A stretch of DNA of 64,000 nucleotides. Source: Hippopus hippopus (lineage: Eukaryota > Mollusca > Bivalvia > Cardiida > Cardiidae). How positions within the stretch are numbered: position 1 is the first letter of the stretch; each line of letters begins with the position of its first letter. The translations under genes and the position numbers were made by a program. The notes beneath the pieces were generated by a model that saw only the letters and a program-made list of their open reading frames with translations, was not told where the DNA came from and did not search any database. Of the stretch, positions 10,535 to 21,441 are shown piece by piece. The stretch is from positions 71,552,714-71,616,713 of the forward strand of contig OX328099.1 in assembly GCA_946811185.2 (NCBI GenBank), written 5' to 3'.

Positions 10535-11823
10535 ACAAGATGTCTGTTTGTAAAACAGTCATGTCCCCCTACTGCCACATTGATACAGGAAGTGGCACAG
10601 TTCATAAACTGATATCAAAAGAATTGATTGGGAAATATCGATGTCATCTTTTTGATTTATAGCCCACTTCAATTGTTAAACGTGATAATCTGTCAACAGT
10701 TCGCATAATTATACACACCGCCGTGTGTATACAAACAAGATTGTAAACAGTCGCCGATACACAGACTGGGTTATCAATTTTCTTCTCGGCATGCGCGTTT
10801 GACTTCCGCGTTTTTCCAGTCGACTTCGATGCTTACTACGTCCCCGATAATACGTAAATAAAATGTTGGAGCCACAAGTTGAGCCACATATGATGATTTT
10901 TGAGACACTTTAATTTTTTTTTAGCAAATGGCTCAAGTGGCAAACAGCAGCGCGGGCCCTGAATCATCTGGTGGTCACTGTGACCTTCACCTTTTACGGA
11001 TTAACCTTAAAATCAATAGGGATCATTTACACTCCAAGATGAATATCTGTACAGAATTTGAAGGACCTAGGTCCATTCTGTGTCTAGTTATCATCTGGAC
11101 AAGGTTTAGTATATATATCATTAAGTTGAAGGCCACTGTGACCTTGACCTTTGATGGATTAATCTCAAAATCAATAGGGATCATTTACACTCCAAGATGA
11201 ATATCTATACAGAATTTGAAGAACCTATGTCAATTTTGTGTCTAGTTATCATCTGGACAAGGTTTGGTCTATATATCACTAAGTTGAAGGCCACTGTGAC
11301 CTTGACCTTTGATGGATTAATCTCAAAATCAATAGGGATCATGTACACTCCAAGACAAATGTCTGTGCCAAATTTGACGAACTTAGGTCAATTCTGTGTC
11401 TAGTTATCATCCAGACAAGGTTTGGTCTATATATCAACATGTTGACGGTTACTGTGACTTTGACATTTGACTGATTGGCCTCAAAATCAATAGGGATCAT
11501 CTACACTCCGAGACGCATGTCTGTGCAAAATTTGACAAACCTAGGTCAATTCTGTGTCTAGTTATCATCCGGACAAGGTTTGGTCTATATATTAACATGC
11601 TGACGGTCACTGTGACCTTGACATTTGACTGATTGACCTCAAAATCAATACAGATCATCTACACTCCGAGACGCATGTCTGTGCCCAATTTGACGAACCT
11701 AGGTCAATTCTGTGTCTAGTTATTATCCGGACAAGGTAAGGTCTACCGACCGACCGACCGACCGACTGACCAACCGACATGTGCAAAGCAATATACCCCC
11801 ACTTCGTTGAAGGGGGGCATAAC
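10535..11823 (+). mobile_element. Helentron-like element type C, about five ~156-base units
   Basis: It starts ACAAGATGTCTG with TGTCCCCCTACTG. It ends in a hairpin of CCCCCACTTC and GAAGGGGGG then CATAAC. Units carry GTGACCTTGACCTTTGATGG. A (GACC)n run at about 11748-11770 precedes the end. Confidence 0.75.
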
Positions 11824-11933
11824 AAGAAAATTTGTGATGGGTACATATCACACATAAAACAGGGGAGGTTATATTATAGAGAAAGGTTACTGTTTACATG
11901 TCACTGTCGGACATTCTGTATACTCAAGTTAGT

Positions 11934-12147
11934 TTAACCCTTTACTACACAATCCTGGGTTTTAACCACCCTGTAGAAGATGGCTTTTGAAAACATTGTG
12001 GGAAAAGAAGAAAATGCTGGTAACCAGCATTTTCTCCTTTTCCCACAATTTTTCCTACCATATCAAAGACAGAAATCATCATTTTAGCTTCATTAAATTT
12101 GTTGTCTGCAAATGCTTTCACTTCTCTGTTGTGTAGTACCGAGTTAA
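11934..12147 (-). mobile_element. TTAA palindromic MITE
   Basis: TTAA at both ends; right end slightly shortened. Confidence 0.88.
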
Positions 12148-12286
12148 ATGATGAGATTTGTATCTGGGAGGGTAGAAAAACTTGTGGGAAAAGGAGAAAA
12201 TGCTTGTCACCTTTTCTTACAATGTTTTCAAGAACACTCTAATCCCTTGGATCTTTTAAAGTCAGGATTGTGGGGTAGAGGGATAA
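12148..12286 (+). mobile_element. TTAA palindromic MITE, left half lost
   Basis: Directly abuts the preceding copy; one hairpin arm is shortened (CTTGTCACC). Confidence 0.65.
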
Positions 12287-12317
12287 ACCTATTTATTGTG
12301 TGGTCAGAAACATACAG

Positions 12318-12600
12318 GATGTGAAAGCAGGGGGTTGTATGTTCTAATTCCCAGCTTGGCCAATTTATTTTCAAGGACTTATGATACACAATTCCGATAA
12401 GATTCACTCCTCTCTCACAGCTGACGTTGTTTCAATGATGGTTATGTCAGAATGCAGCCAGTGGCTTGGAAAGAATATTGTGAAGAGTACTGGCAAAAGT
12501 AAAACTCCAGGAAAGCAGGGATAGCTGCACTTGGTACGATGATATAACTTAAAGACGGTTCAAAACAATGTCAAAGATCATACAAACAAACAAATGATCA
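12318..12600 (+). mobile_element. SINE family A, 5'-truncated
   Basis: It begins within the head at TTCTAATTCCCAGCTTGGCC and ends in (ACAAA)n. The body is diverged. Confidence 0.75.
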
Positions 12601-12629
12601 AAATTATTAAAATTAAAGATGAGACTTAC

Positions 12630-12709
12630 ATCAAGAAATACTGCATTAATAAAATCTGTTGCTGTATCATTAGTTTCCATCGTCTGTAGGTAAGGACGTG
12701 CATGCTCCG
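12630..12709 (-). CDS. RPTP exon 11: D2, DFINAVFLD
   Basis: The acceptor is TATTTTTCTAG and the donor is GAT|GTAAGT. The split codon gives Pro, then EHARPYLQTMETNDTATDFI and NAVFLD. This is the D2 counterpart of 'DYINA.YID'. Confidence 0.9.
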
Positions 12710-12954
12710 CTAGAAAAATAAATACAGACATATAATATGATCAACAATCTCAAAACATTGTACAGATGCAATCTTTATGTTTCTCTGCAGATTATAGATT
12801 GTGGAAAGGAGGAATTATACTTTTTGCTGCTAATGTGACTAAACTTATTTTGTCAGACATAGTAGATCAAGATCATTTAAGTTTAAAGATACATTTTTAC
12901 TCATTTTTCAGGCAGTTTTCAGCCAATTTTCAACACATGTCATCAATATTTATA

Positions 12955-13235
12955 AACTATAATCATTCTTGTATCTTCATGCCAAATATTGCCCCTGAAG
13001 GCTGCAAGATTACACAGATTACCATGGATAGAAAATGCATTTCATGTTTTGGAGGCCTTCAAAGCAATTGCTGTTGTTGTTTCTGGTTTTAAATAAAGAC
13101 AAAAGCCTTGTGTTTTTCTCTCCCTTACACCATATATATTGATAATTTAACTATGTTTACACAGCCGAGGGATTTAGACAATTTCAAGTTTTTACAGCGT
13201 TTCTTCTCTCCAGCTGGAAGGATGTATCTTTAAAG
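12955..13235. repeat. Dispersed repeat, copy 1
   Basis: It shares AATCATTCTTGTATCTTCAT, ATTTCATGTTTTGGAGGCCTT and the ending TATCTTTAAAGG with 55973-56262. The nature is unknown. Confidence 0.7.
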
Positions 13236-13344
13236 GTTAACAAATCAAAGACTGTGTTACACTGTGCAATATATCTTTCCAATGATGTATATCAGTGAAT
13301 CGGTATTCATCTCCTTTTCCATTAAAACAAAAAGTAAATTTTAT

Positions 13345-13572
13345 TTTGAAAGGGGGTTTAATGCATTTGCAAGAAGTGTTGACCCATATCAGCCTGCAGA
13401 GTCCATGCAGGTTGACATGGATCGAAACTTTTTGCAATGAGTCAATTTTCTGTATGTCCAAGGACCATTCTATGATTCAGCGGGGTGTTGTAAACAAAAT
13501 GGATTTTATCGATTCATAATTACGTTAAGTCTTGCTTGGTTATGATGCATCAGGGAGATGCATTTAAAACCC
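13345..13572 (+). mobile_element. CAGCCTG-hairpin element
   Basis: GACCCATATCAGCCTGCAGA and CATGCAGGTTGACATGGATC form the hairpin. Confidence 0.75.
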
Positions 13573-13792
13573 TTAACTCTTTACCACACAGTCCTGACTT
13601 TCAACGAAGAAGCCTTTTGAAAACATTGTGATAAAAGGAGAAAATGCTGGTAACCAGCATTTTCTCCTTTTACCACAATGTTTTCTGCTCTATCAAGGAA
13701 AAATTGTGTCATTTTTGCCACCTTTAATTTGTCGTCTGCAATTGCTTTCAATTTGGACTAGTCTACAATTTTGTCGTTTGGTAACGAGTTAA
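13573..13792 (-). mobile_element. TTAA palindromic MITE
   Basis: Full length. GATAAAAGG and CCTTTTACC flank the core. Confidence 0.9.
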
Positions 13793-13982
13793 GCTAGAGC
13801 ATGGCTAATATGATTATAAAACTTTGAAAAAAAAAGTATTGTGTCATACAACACTGTTCTTTTTGTTCAAAGTTTTATGTTTGTACTCATAGCAACAAAA
13901 TCTGTTCTTTTGGTCAACAACATGTATACTGATTTGTAACATTACATTGCACTTTTTGTTCAATTATTTGTGTGGTCATGGA

Positions 13983-14185
13983 TTAACTGTTTACCACAAA
14001 ATCCCAAGTTTTAATAACCCTGACAATAAAGGCTTAAGGAAAAATGTGGGAAAAGGCGACGATTCTGATAACCAGCATTTCCTTCTTTTCCCACAATGTT
14101 TTCTACCCTTTCTCAGACAAATCCAAATATTTGGGTCACGTGTAATTTTTGGTCTGCTAATGCTTTTAATTTGGATCACTCTTAA
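13983..14185 (-). mobile_element. TTAA palindromic MITE
   Basis: The core is damaged: GATTCTGATAACCAGCATT. It shares TTAA with the next. Confidence 0.82.
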
Positions 14186-14281
14186 CACTTTACCATACAG
14201 TCCAAAGTCTTAACGACTATGAAAAAGAAGCCTTTTGAAAACACCGTGGAAAAAGGAGAGCATTCCATGGTAAAGGGTTAA
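14182..14281 (-). mobile_element. TTAA palindromic MITE, minimal 100-base form
   Basis: Both TTAA ends are present, but the right half of the hairpin and the right arm are deleted. Confidence 0.75.
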
Positions 14282-14333
14282 CATGCATCTTACGATCAAC
14301 AAACAAAACTTTTCTGTATGATAGTTTACTCAC

Positions 14334-14424
14334 GAGGTAATAGCATAATGTCTCGACTTTTATTTCTATTTTCATCACGATGCCCACTTGCACAGTCTCC
14401 GATTGGAATGCTTGGCACGATTTC
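14334..14424 (-). CDS. RPTP exon 10: start of D2
   Basis: The acceptor is CAGTTCCTTCAG and the donor is CTC|GTGAGT. Its 30 codons plus one base include IGDCASGHRDENRNKSRDIM and LLP. This matches the 'C........N..KNR..D.LP.D' block at the start of R2B-type D2 domains. Confidence 0.9.
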
Positions 14425-14596
14425 CTGAAGGAACTGATAACAAAAAGTACAAACGTTAGGGAATACTTCACATTCGAATGAACATTATCTGATAGAAATG
14501 GGGAAATTTTACCAACAATAATACAGTCACATGGGAACAACTAGATTTGTTGATTTTTGGAAATACTCCCAATAACAGATACTAGACATTCTGGTT

Positions 14597-15380
14597 TTGT
14601 AGCATTAGGTCATAAAAATAGAATATTCACTCTGAACTGTGAATAAACTCTTTACCAAAACACAAAATTTTAGACTGGTCCAAACTACTGTAAAGGAAAA
14701 TGGGTTTGCTGGTTCAATCCCTGGCTCGGCCAATTTCATTCCACGGATTAATGATAGTCATTGTGACAGTATTCATTCCTCTCTCACCGCTGACCATTGT
14801 TTTTTGACGATGGTTATGTGGGAAAGCAGCCAGTGGCATGGAAAGAATATTGTGTAGAGTACTGGTAAAAGAAACTCCAGGAAAGCATGGATAGGTGTAC
14901 TAGCCACCATGATATAACTGAAATAATGTTGGAAATGGTGTTAAAGATCAACCAACCAACCAACCAAGCAAACATCCAGCCAGCCAGCCAGCCAGCCAGC
15001 AAGCCAGCCAGCCAGCCAACCAACCAACCATCCAAACTAAAAGCATTTGCACTCTACAGATCAAGTAAAGCTGGCACAATAGGATTTTTCTTTGAAAAGA
15101 TAGAAATCTTTGTAGGAAAAGGTGAAAATAATGGTGACCATTAGGTCATAAAAATGGAATACTTCCTCTTTTCTAGGAATTAACTTTTTACCAAATGACA
15201 AACTTTAGACTGGTCCAAACTGAAAGCATTTACAGACTACAGATCAAGTATGGCTCACATAATAGGATTTGTCTTTGAAAAGATAGAAACAGTGTAGGAA
15301 AAGGAAAAAATGCTGATGACCATTAGGTCATAAATAGAATATTCACTGTTTACTAATAATTAACTCTTTACCAAATGACA
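14597..15380 (+). repeat. Tandem array of a truncated TTAA MITE plus 45-base spacer
   Basis: ATTAGGTCATAAA..AGAATATTCACT followed by the MITE start AACTCTTTACCAAA occurs near 14605, 15136 and 15324. Apart from the SINE insertion the period is about 190 bases. The MITE is cut at its central hairpin in each full unit. Confidence 0.75.
14687..15030 (+). mobile_element. SINE family A with 5'-truncated head and expanded tail
   Basis: The 8-base duplication TCCAAACT flanks it (14679-14686 and 15031-15038), placed in the arm of a MITE. The tail is an (AACC)n/(AGCC)n run from about 14952 instead of the usual ATCAATC. Confidence 0.88.
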
Positions 15381-16575
15381 ACAAGAGTGCAGTCATCACA
15401 ATATACGCTGCCACATGGCTGCTATTTCAAGCAGCTAGCTATAGAGACTAAAGTGTTGGAATTTCTAGCACCTGCCTGGGTAGCTCAATGGATATATTGT
15501 GTTACTTGTGATCTAAAAGGTTTACGCACGGACTGATGGATGGACAGACGGACGCAGGATGGACTCATTGGTCATTGGCTTTGATTAACCAATAAAAATA
15601 TGAAGTTTCATGAAATTAAGTCCATTAGTTGGAGATACATCGATGAAAAATTAAATTTGACATGAAGCCCCCTTTTACCATGACACAGCAATAAATTCCA
15701 AAACCCTGACAATATGCGCTAGGTCACATGATCTGTGAAAATCTCATCCAAATCCGTTGAGATATGTCCAGTAATTAAAGAGATATTGGTGAAAAATGAA
15801 ATATAACATGAAGCCCCCTTTTTCCATGATGCAGCTATGAATCGCAAAACCTTGATAATATGCACTAAGTCACATGATGAGAAACATTCTGTGAAAATTT
15901 TGTCCAAATCCGTCAAGAAATGTGGGAGGAGTTGCATTCACAAGAAATGGAATGAAATATAACATGAAGCCCCCTTTTTCCATGACGCAGCTATGAATCG
16001 CAAAACCTTGACAATATGTGCTAGGTCGCATGATGGGAAAGATTCAGTGAAAATTTTATTCAAATCCGTCAAGAAATGTGGGAGGAATTGCGTTCACAAG
16101 AAATGGAATGAAATATAACATGAAGCCCCCTTTTTCCATAACGCAGCTACAAATCGCAAAACATTGACAAAATATGATAGGTCACATGATGAGAAAGATT
16201 CTGTGAAAATTTTATCCAAATCCGTCAAGAAATGTGGGAGGAGTTGCGTTCACAATAAATGGACCTACGTACGGACGGACAAAGGGACGGGATGGACGTA
16301 CGGACGGACGGACGGACAGACGGAGAAGATGATACCAATATACGTCGCCTCTGGCGGCATTTAAAAATCTAAGACCAGTCCAAACTGAAAGCAATTACAG
16401 ACGACAAGTAAAATTTAGCTAAAATGATGGTAATTGTCTGTGAAATTGTAGAAAAAACCTTGTGGGAAAAGGAGAAAATGCTGGTTACCAGCATTTTCTC
16501 CTTATCCCCACAAGGTTTTCAAAAGTTTTTTTTCTTAGGATTACTAAAACAAGGGATTGTTCAGTACAGGGTTAA
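15360..16575 (+). mobile_element. TTAA palindromic MITE split by Helentron-like element
   Basis: MITE pieces are 15360-15380 and 16365-16575. TTAA is at both outer ends. Confidence 0.85.
15381..16364 (+). mobile_element. Helentron-like element type B inserted in a MITE
   Basis: It starts ACAAGAGTGCAGTC with ATACGCTGCCA. It ends (ACGG)n then TATACGTCGCCTCTGGCGGC ATTT. Four ~150-base units carry CATGAAGCCCCCTTTTTCC. The host MITE is cut between CCAAATGACA and AAAATCTAAGACC, so both ends can be placed to within a few bases. There is no clear target duplication. Confidence 0.8.
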
Positions 16576-16694
16576 AGTCATAGACTCATCAGCTTTTGCT
16601 GGCAACAAATAAAATGTAGATCAAATGATTGAATCTGTCTTAGAAAGGACAGGAAACTACATAGTGGTAAAAGGAGAAAATGCTGGTCATCACA
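16576..16694 (+). mobile_element. TTAA palindromic MITE, right half lost
   Basis: Cut in the core by the type E element at 16695. Confidence 0.65.
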
Positions 16695-16880
16695 AGGTGG
16701 TATGGGTTCCCAGTTTGATAGTTAACAAAATTAATAGTCCAAGTTTGAAGTAAAAAATGTTCAGTAATGAAAGAGATGTTATAAAATGCCAAAGTTTGTG
16801 CAAGAGGACTACGCAGACAACGCAGTTGACAACAAGGCTATGACAGTACCTCGATGTTTCTGCATGTAGGGGCAATACCT
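16695..16880 (+). mobile_element. Type E element, partial
   Basis: It begins inside the element at GTATGGGTTCCCAGTTTGAT and cuts off the preceding MITE. It continues to the 'CTATGACAGTACC' segment. Confidence 0.55.
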
Positions 16881-16952
16881 TCATGTAGGTACCTACACTT
16901 TCTTCATTTCTTTCATGGGGGTACAAAAGACCTACAAAAAGTCCAACCTTAC

Positions 16953-17102
16953 CTGGAATTCTTTTTCAAATCCACTGAGGTTGCTGACAGGATCTCTCAA
17001 CGTCAGCTTGTGAGCAAGGGCGGGTAAATGAGCAGAGGGTATCACAGTCTCCCACATCTGTACATGTAGTGCTAAAGTGTCATATATCAGTCTGTACTGA
17101 GA
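16953..17102 (-). CDS. RPTP exon 9: end of D1 and D1-D2 linker
   Basis: The acceptor is TTGTTTTCAG and the donor is CAG|GTAAGG. Its 50 codons in phase 0 start SQYRLIYDTLALHVQ, the closing helix of a PTP domain. After a divergent stretch they reach LRDPVSNLSGFEKEFQ, the linker that opens D2. The acceptor and first ~45 bases are repeated in tandem in the intron just upstream (see 17040-19280). Confidence 0.9.
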
Positions 17103-17218
17103 CTGAAAACAAAGAACGGTGTGTTTAATGTCCTGCTAACATGAAATATATCAGTCTATACTTAAAACAAAGAACAGCATCCGTTCATATAGCACTAAAG
17201 TGTCATATATTAGTCTTT

Positions 17219-17411
17219 ACTGAGAAAGAAACCTTTTGAAAACATTGTGGGAAAAGGAGAAAATGCTGATAACCAGCATTTTCTCCTTTTCCCACAATGT
17301 TTTCTACCCTATCAAAGAAAAACTGCATCATTTCAGCCATGATGAAATTGTCATCTGCAAATGCTTTCAATCTGGATAAGGCTAAAATTTTGTCGTCTGG
17401 TAAAGGAATAA
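17219..17411 (-). mobile_element. TTAA palindromic MITE in the exon 9-derived array
   Basis: The left end is missing. The core is GCTGATAACCAGC. Confidence 0.82.
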
Positions 17412-17913
17412 TGTAATGCTAACATAAAATATATCAGTCTATACTTAAAACAAAGAACATCATCTGTTCATACAGAGCTACAGTGTCGTGTATTAGTCTT
17501 TAATGAGACTGAAATCAAAGAACAATTCTGTATAATGTAGCTCTAAACTGTCTTATATCAGTCTGTACTGAGACTGAAAACAAAGAGCATTATGTGTATA
17601 ACTTAGTACTAAAGTGTCATACATAGGTCTGTACTAAAACCAAAAACAAAGAACAATATCTGTATAATGTAGTGCTAAAGTGTCATACATAAGTCTGTAC
17701 TGACACTCAAAACAAAGAGCAACAAGTATTATGTAGTACTAAAATGTAGTATGTCAAGTCTGTACTCAGACTTAAAACAAAGAACATTATCTGTTCATAT
17801 AAAGCTAAACTGTCATACATCAGTCTATACTGATATTGAAACCAAAGATTAACATCATTCTATTCGTTTGAGCTAAAGTGTCAAACATCAGTCTGTACTG
17901 AAATTAAAGAAAA

Positions 17914-19108
17914 ACAAGAGCGGCAAATTGTCGCAAGATACGCCCGTCCCACAGCCAGTTGTCCAGGGGGTATAATAATCATAAAGGGCAGGTAATGCAA
18001 CAAACATGTTTACCAAGTCTCAAGTCAATTTGACTTGAGGTGACAAAGTTCCGTTCCAGACAAGCAAGAAATGCTGTAAAAATGAAGATCAAAGTGGAAT
18101 TACTCGAAATCTGCACTAGGTAGAGTTATTGTTCTTGCACACTGTACTCTGTAATATTGCAACAAACATGCATACCAAGTTTCAAGTCAATCGGACTGGA
18201 GATGATAAAATTATGCTCCAGACAAGCAGAAAATGCTGTAAAAATGACAAAGGGAAATACCTCAAAGACAGCACGAGGTAGAGTTATGGTTCTTTTGCAC
18301 TGCACTCCATATTATTGCAACAAACACAAATACCAAGTTTCAAGTCAATCGGACTGGAGATGACAAAGTTATATTCCGGACAAGCAGAAAATGCTGTTAA
18401 AATGACGATCAAAGGGAAATAACTCAAAGACAGCACGAGGTAGAGTTATGGTTCTTTCGCACTGCACTGCGTATTATTGCAACAAACACATGCCAAGTTT
18501 CAAGTCAATCAGACTGGAGATGACAAAGTTATGCTCCGGACAAGCAGAAAATGCTGTAAAAATGACAAAGGGAAATACCTCAATGACAGCACGAGGTAGA
18601 GTTATGGTTCTTTCGCACTGCACTCTGTATTATTGCAACAAACACAAATACCAAGTTTCAAGTCAATCGGACTGGAGATGACAAAGTTATATTCCGGACA
18701 AGCAGAAAATGCTGTAAAAATGACGATCAAAGGGAAATAACTCAAAGACAGCACGAGGTAGAGTTATGGTTCTTTCACACTGCACTTCATATTCTTGCAA
18801 CAAACACACATGCCAAGTTTCAAGTCAATCGGACTGGAGATGACAAAGTTATGCTCCAGACAAGCAGAAAATGCTGTTAAAATGATGATCAAAGGGAAAT
18901 AACTCAAAGACAGCACGAGGTAGAGTAATGGCTCTTTCGCACTGCACTCCATATTATTGCAACAAACACACATGCCAAGTTTCAAGTCAATCGGACTGGA
19001 GATGACAAAGTTATGCTCCGAACAAAAAACTGGACACCGCCCGCCCGCACGCCCGCTCGTACGCCATGGGTGATCCCATAATACGTCCCGTCTTCGACGG
19101 GCGTATAA
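17914..19108 (+). mobile_element. Helentron-like element type D, seven ~160-base units
   Basis: It starts ACAAGAGCGGCAAATTG with ATACGCCCGTCC. It ends in the hairpin CCCGTCTTCGACGGGCGTAT then AAAA. Units carry CAAGTTTCAAGTCAATCGGA. It is inserted in the exon 9-derived tandem array. Confidence 0.8.
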
Positions 19109-19370
19109 AAAGAACAGCTATGTATAATTCAGTACAAAGCTGTCATACATCAGTCTGTACTGAGACTGAAAACAAGGAACTACATCTGCACAATGTAGTT
19201 CTAAAGTGTCATAAATCAACTGTCATAAAAATATATCTGTCTATATCTGTCTATACTGAGACTGAAAATAAAGAGTAAACCATTGAGCTTAAAACTTTTC
19301 CTGTATGAAAATGGGTGAGATTTTCTGATTTTTGATCCATTTTCAGAGGCTAATATTAAGCAGAAGAGTC

Positions 19371-19445
19371 TTAACCTTTACAATATGACAAGATTCTAGA
19401 CTTGTTACAACTGCAAGCATTATAATAAGACAAATTAAATGATGC
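19371..19445 (+). mobile_element. TTAA palindromic MITE, left arm only
   Basis: Stops at AATTAAATGATGC, next to a full copy. Confidence 0.6.
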
Positions 19446-19674
19446 TTAACCCATTACCACACAATCCCTACTTTTGACGACCCTGAGAAAGAAGCCTTTA
19501 GAAAACATTGTGCGAAAAGGAGAAAATGCTGGTAACCAGCATTTTCTCCTTTTCCCACAATGTTTTCTACCCTTCACAAAACAAATTTTGAATTTTCAGT
19601 CACTTTTATTTTGTCGTCTGCAAATGCTTTCGATTTGGACAAGCCTAAAATATTGTCGTTTGGTAATGAGTTAA
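19446..19674 (-). mobile_element. TTAA palindromic MITE
   Basis: Full length with a perfect core. Confidence 0.92.
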
Positions 19675-19691
19675 ATGATAAGATTTGTTTA

Positions 19692-19911
19692 TTAACACTT
19701 TACCAAATAGCAAATTTTGGACTGGACTATACTAAATGCATTTGCAGACAATAAATTTTGCTGAAATGATGTTTTCTTTCTTAGGGAGGATAGAAAACAT
19801 TGTAGGAAAAGGAGAAAATGCTGGTTACCAACATTTTCTCCTTTACCTACAATTTTTTCAAAAGCTTTCGCCATCAGGGTTGTTAAAACTCAGGATTGTT
19901 TGGTAAAGGGT
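19692..19911 (+). mobile_element. TTAA palindromic MITE
   Basis: Near full length; stem GTAGGAAAAGG / CCTTTACCTAC. Confidence 0.85.
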
Positions 19912-19914
19912 AGA

Positions 19915-20033
19915 GATCATTAAGGGAAAAGGAGAAAATGCTTGTTACCAGGACTTTCTCCTTTTCTCATATGTTTTAGAAAGCTACATTCTTCAACACT
20001 GTCAAACCTCTGGATTGTTTGTTCCAGAGTTAA
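19915..20033 (+). mobile_element. TTAA palindromic MITE, right half
   Basis: The core is CTTGTTACCAGG; the right TTAA is shared with the palindrome at 20030. Confidence 0.65.
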
Positions 20034-20243
20034 CCCTTATCCCGCTAAATAAAAGAAATGAAACTTTCAAGCCAATAGTATAAAACCCCAATTTTTTCTA
20101 TTTCAAAGGTACTTTTGGAAGAAAGACATCTCCTTATCCGACAGTGTAAATCAAAGATCACACTACACATTCTGTGCAGTCTGATCTTGAGCTACACTGT
20201 CCGCAAAAGGTCAGCGAGTCACGCCTAGCAGCCTCAGGGTTAA
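20030..20243. mobile_element. CTGCACA-core palindromic element
   Basis: TTAACCCTTATCCCGCTAAA begins it and TTAGCAGCCTCAGGGTTAA-like wording ends it. The hairpin centre is ACATTCTGTGCAGTCTGATC. Confidence 0.8.
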
Positions 20244-20534
20244 AATTTATCATCGTGGTAAAAGGTGACATTTCACTAAACAGACAATCATTAGGGGATT
20301 TCCTGATATGCAGACAGACCAATTTGGCAACAAGTTTGCCAACATGCAGCATGTATAGATGTAAATCAGGTTGTAACAAACAGATCATGTCTGAACTGAA
20401 TTGATTTTATTATCCTAAAAAATCTAAAAAACCCAGCAGCAATCACAAATAAAACTTCTGGGATTTTTTTTTTTTCAAGATCACCTTTTTATAGTATAAT
20501 GAAATTAAACAGCTGGTACTGGGTCCAAATCTCA

Positions 20535-20660
20535 TCTTATTTCATGCTTTTCACTAGTTTATCTAGAAAAAATGGTGGTTAATGGTTAGACATTTCATGG
20601 CTATGACCAGTAAAAAATACCTATTTCATATTAATTTTCTAACTCTTCAATTGAAGGTGG
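20535..20660 (+). mobile_element. Foldback element, fragment of the 22358 family
   Basis: TTATTTCATGCTTTTCACTA and TAACTCTTCAATTGAAGG match the non-hairpin part of the other two copies. Confidence 0.6.
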
Positions 20661-20666
20661 AAAGGG

Positions 20667-20899
20667 TTACCGCATACCACAAATGGCAAGATTCTAGACT
20701 TGTCAAAATTGAAAGCATTATCAGAAGACAAATTAAATGATGCTCAAATGATAAGATTTGTTTATTAATGGCCTGAAAAAACATTACGGGAAAAGGAGAA
20801 AGTGCTGGTTACCAGCATTTTCTCCTTTTCCAACAAGGTTTTCAAAAGTCTTTCTTCTCAGGGTCATTAAAACTCAGGATTGAGTGATAAAGGGTGTAA
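20667..20899 (+). mobile_element. TTAA palindromic MITE
   Basis: Near full length; ends worn. Confidence 0.8.
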
Positions 20900-21042
20900 C
20901 TGTTTCAGCTCTCAGAAAAGATGATTCTTTGAAATAAAATAGGATTAGGTGTTGTAAGGGAGCAGTCATTTGACACACATGAACTCCTTTCCCAGACTTT
21001 TTCACTTATTTCAGTGCCTTACACGAAAAACTTTTTCACAGC

Positions 21043-21111
21043 ATTAATGGCCACTGTGATATAATTGAAATAATGTTGAAAATGGCATCAAACACCATAC
21101 TAAGAAACATA
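21043..21111 (+). mobile_element. SINE family A, 3' fragment
   Basis: It carries GGCCACTGTGATATAATTGA, then AATAATGTTGAAAATGGC and CACCATAC. Confidence 0.6.
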
Positions 21112-21290
21112 AAAATGAAAAACAAATGTGGCAGAAATGACCAGATTTGTCCTATAACGGATAGAAAACAATGTATGAGCATGAGAAAATGCTGGTACCA
21201 AGTATTTTCTCATTTTACCACAATGTTTTCAAAGCTTTCTTCCACAGGGTCATTAAAACATGGGATTGCTTAAAAGCACTAAATCTTTAC
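21112..21290 (+). mobile_element. TTAA palindromic MITE, left end lost
   Basis: The core is shortened to GCTGGTACCAAGT. Confidence 0.65.
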
Positions 21291-21309
21291 CAAAAGACAA
21301 TATATCTGG

Positions 21310-21441
21310 CTTGTTGTTACCAGCATTTTCTCCTTTCCCCAAAACGTTTTCTACCCTCCCACAAACAAATTACAATTTTTTAGTAATATTCATGTTGCCA
21401 TCTGCAAATGCTTTCAATTTGCACAAGTCCAAAACTTAGCT
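21310..21441 (-). mobile_element. TTAA palindromic MITE, left half lost
   Basis: Begins in the core at GTTACCAGCATTTTCTCC. Confidence 0.6.

Larger units (their letters stand above)
17040..19280 (-). repeat. Tandem array derived from RPTP exon 9 acceptor region
   Basis: A 60-68 base unit repeats about 12 times. On the minus strand each unit carries CTTTGTTTTCAG, then TCTCAGTACAGACTGATAT and a stretch like ACACTTTAGTACTACAT. Exon 9 holds the first unit. Landmark AGTCTGTACTGAG-type sites on the plus strand are near 17091, 17150, 17213, 17431, 17493, 17559, 17622, 17692, 17755, 17822, 17890, 19149 and 19247. A MITE (17219-17411) and a Helentron-like element (17914-19108) interrupt it. Confidence 0.85.

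Noticed and set aside
12766..13092. 108-codon plus-strand frame
   Set aside because: Most of it lies in a dispersed repeat also found at 55973-56262; no domain is visible.
18000..19010. CRISPR-like regular repeats
   Set aside because: The units are ~160 bases long, contiguous and without spacers, inside a eukaryotic element.
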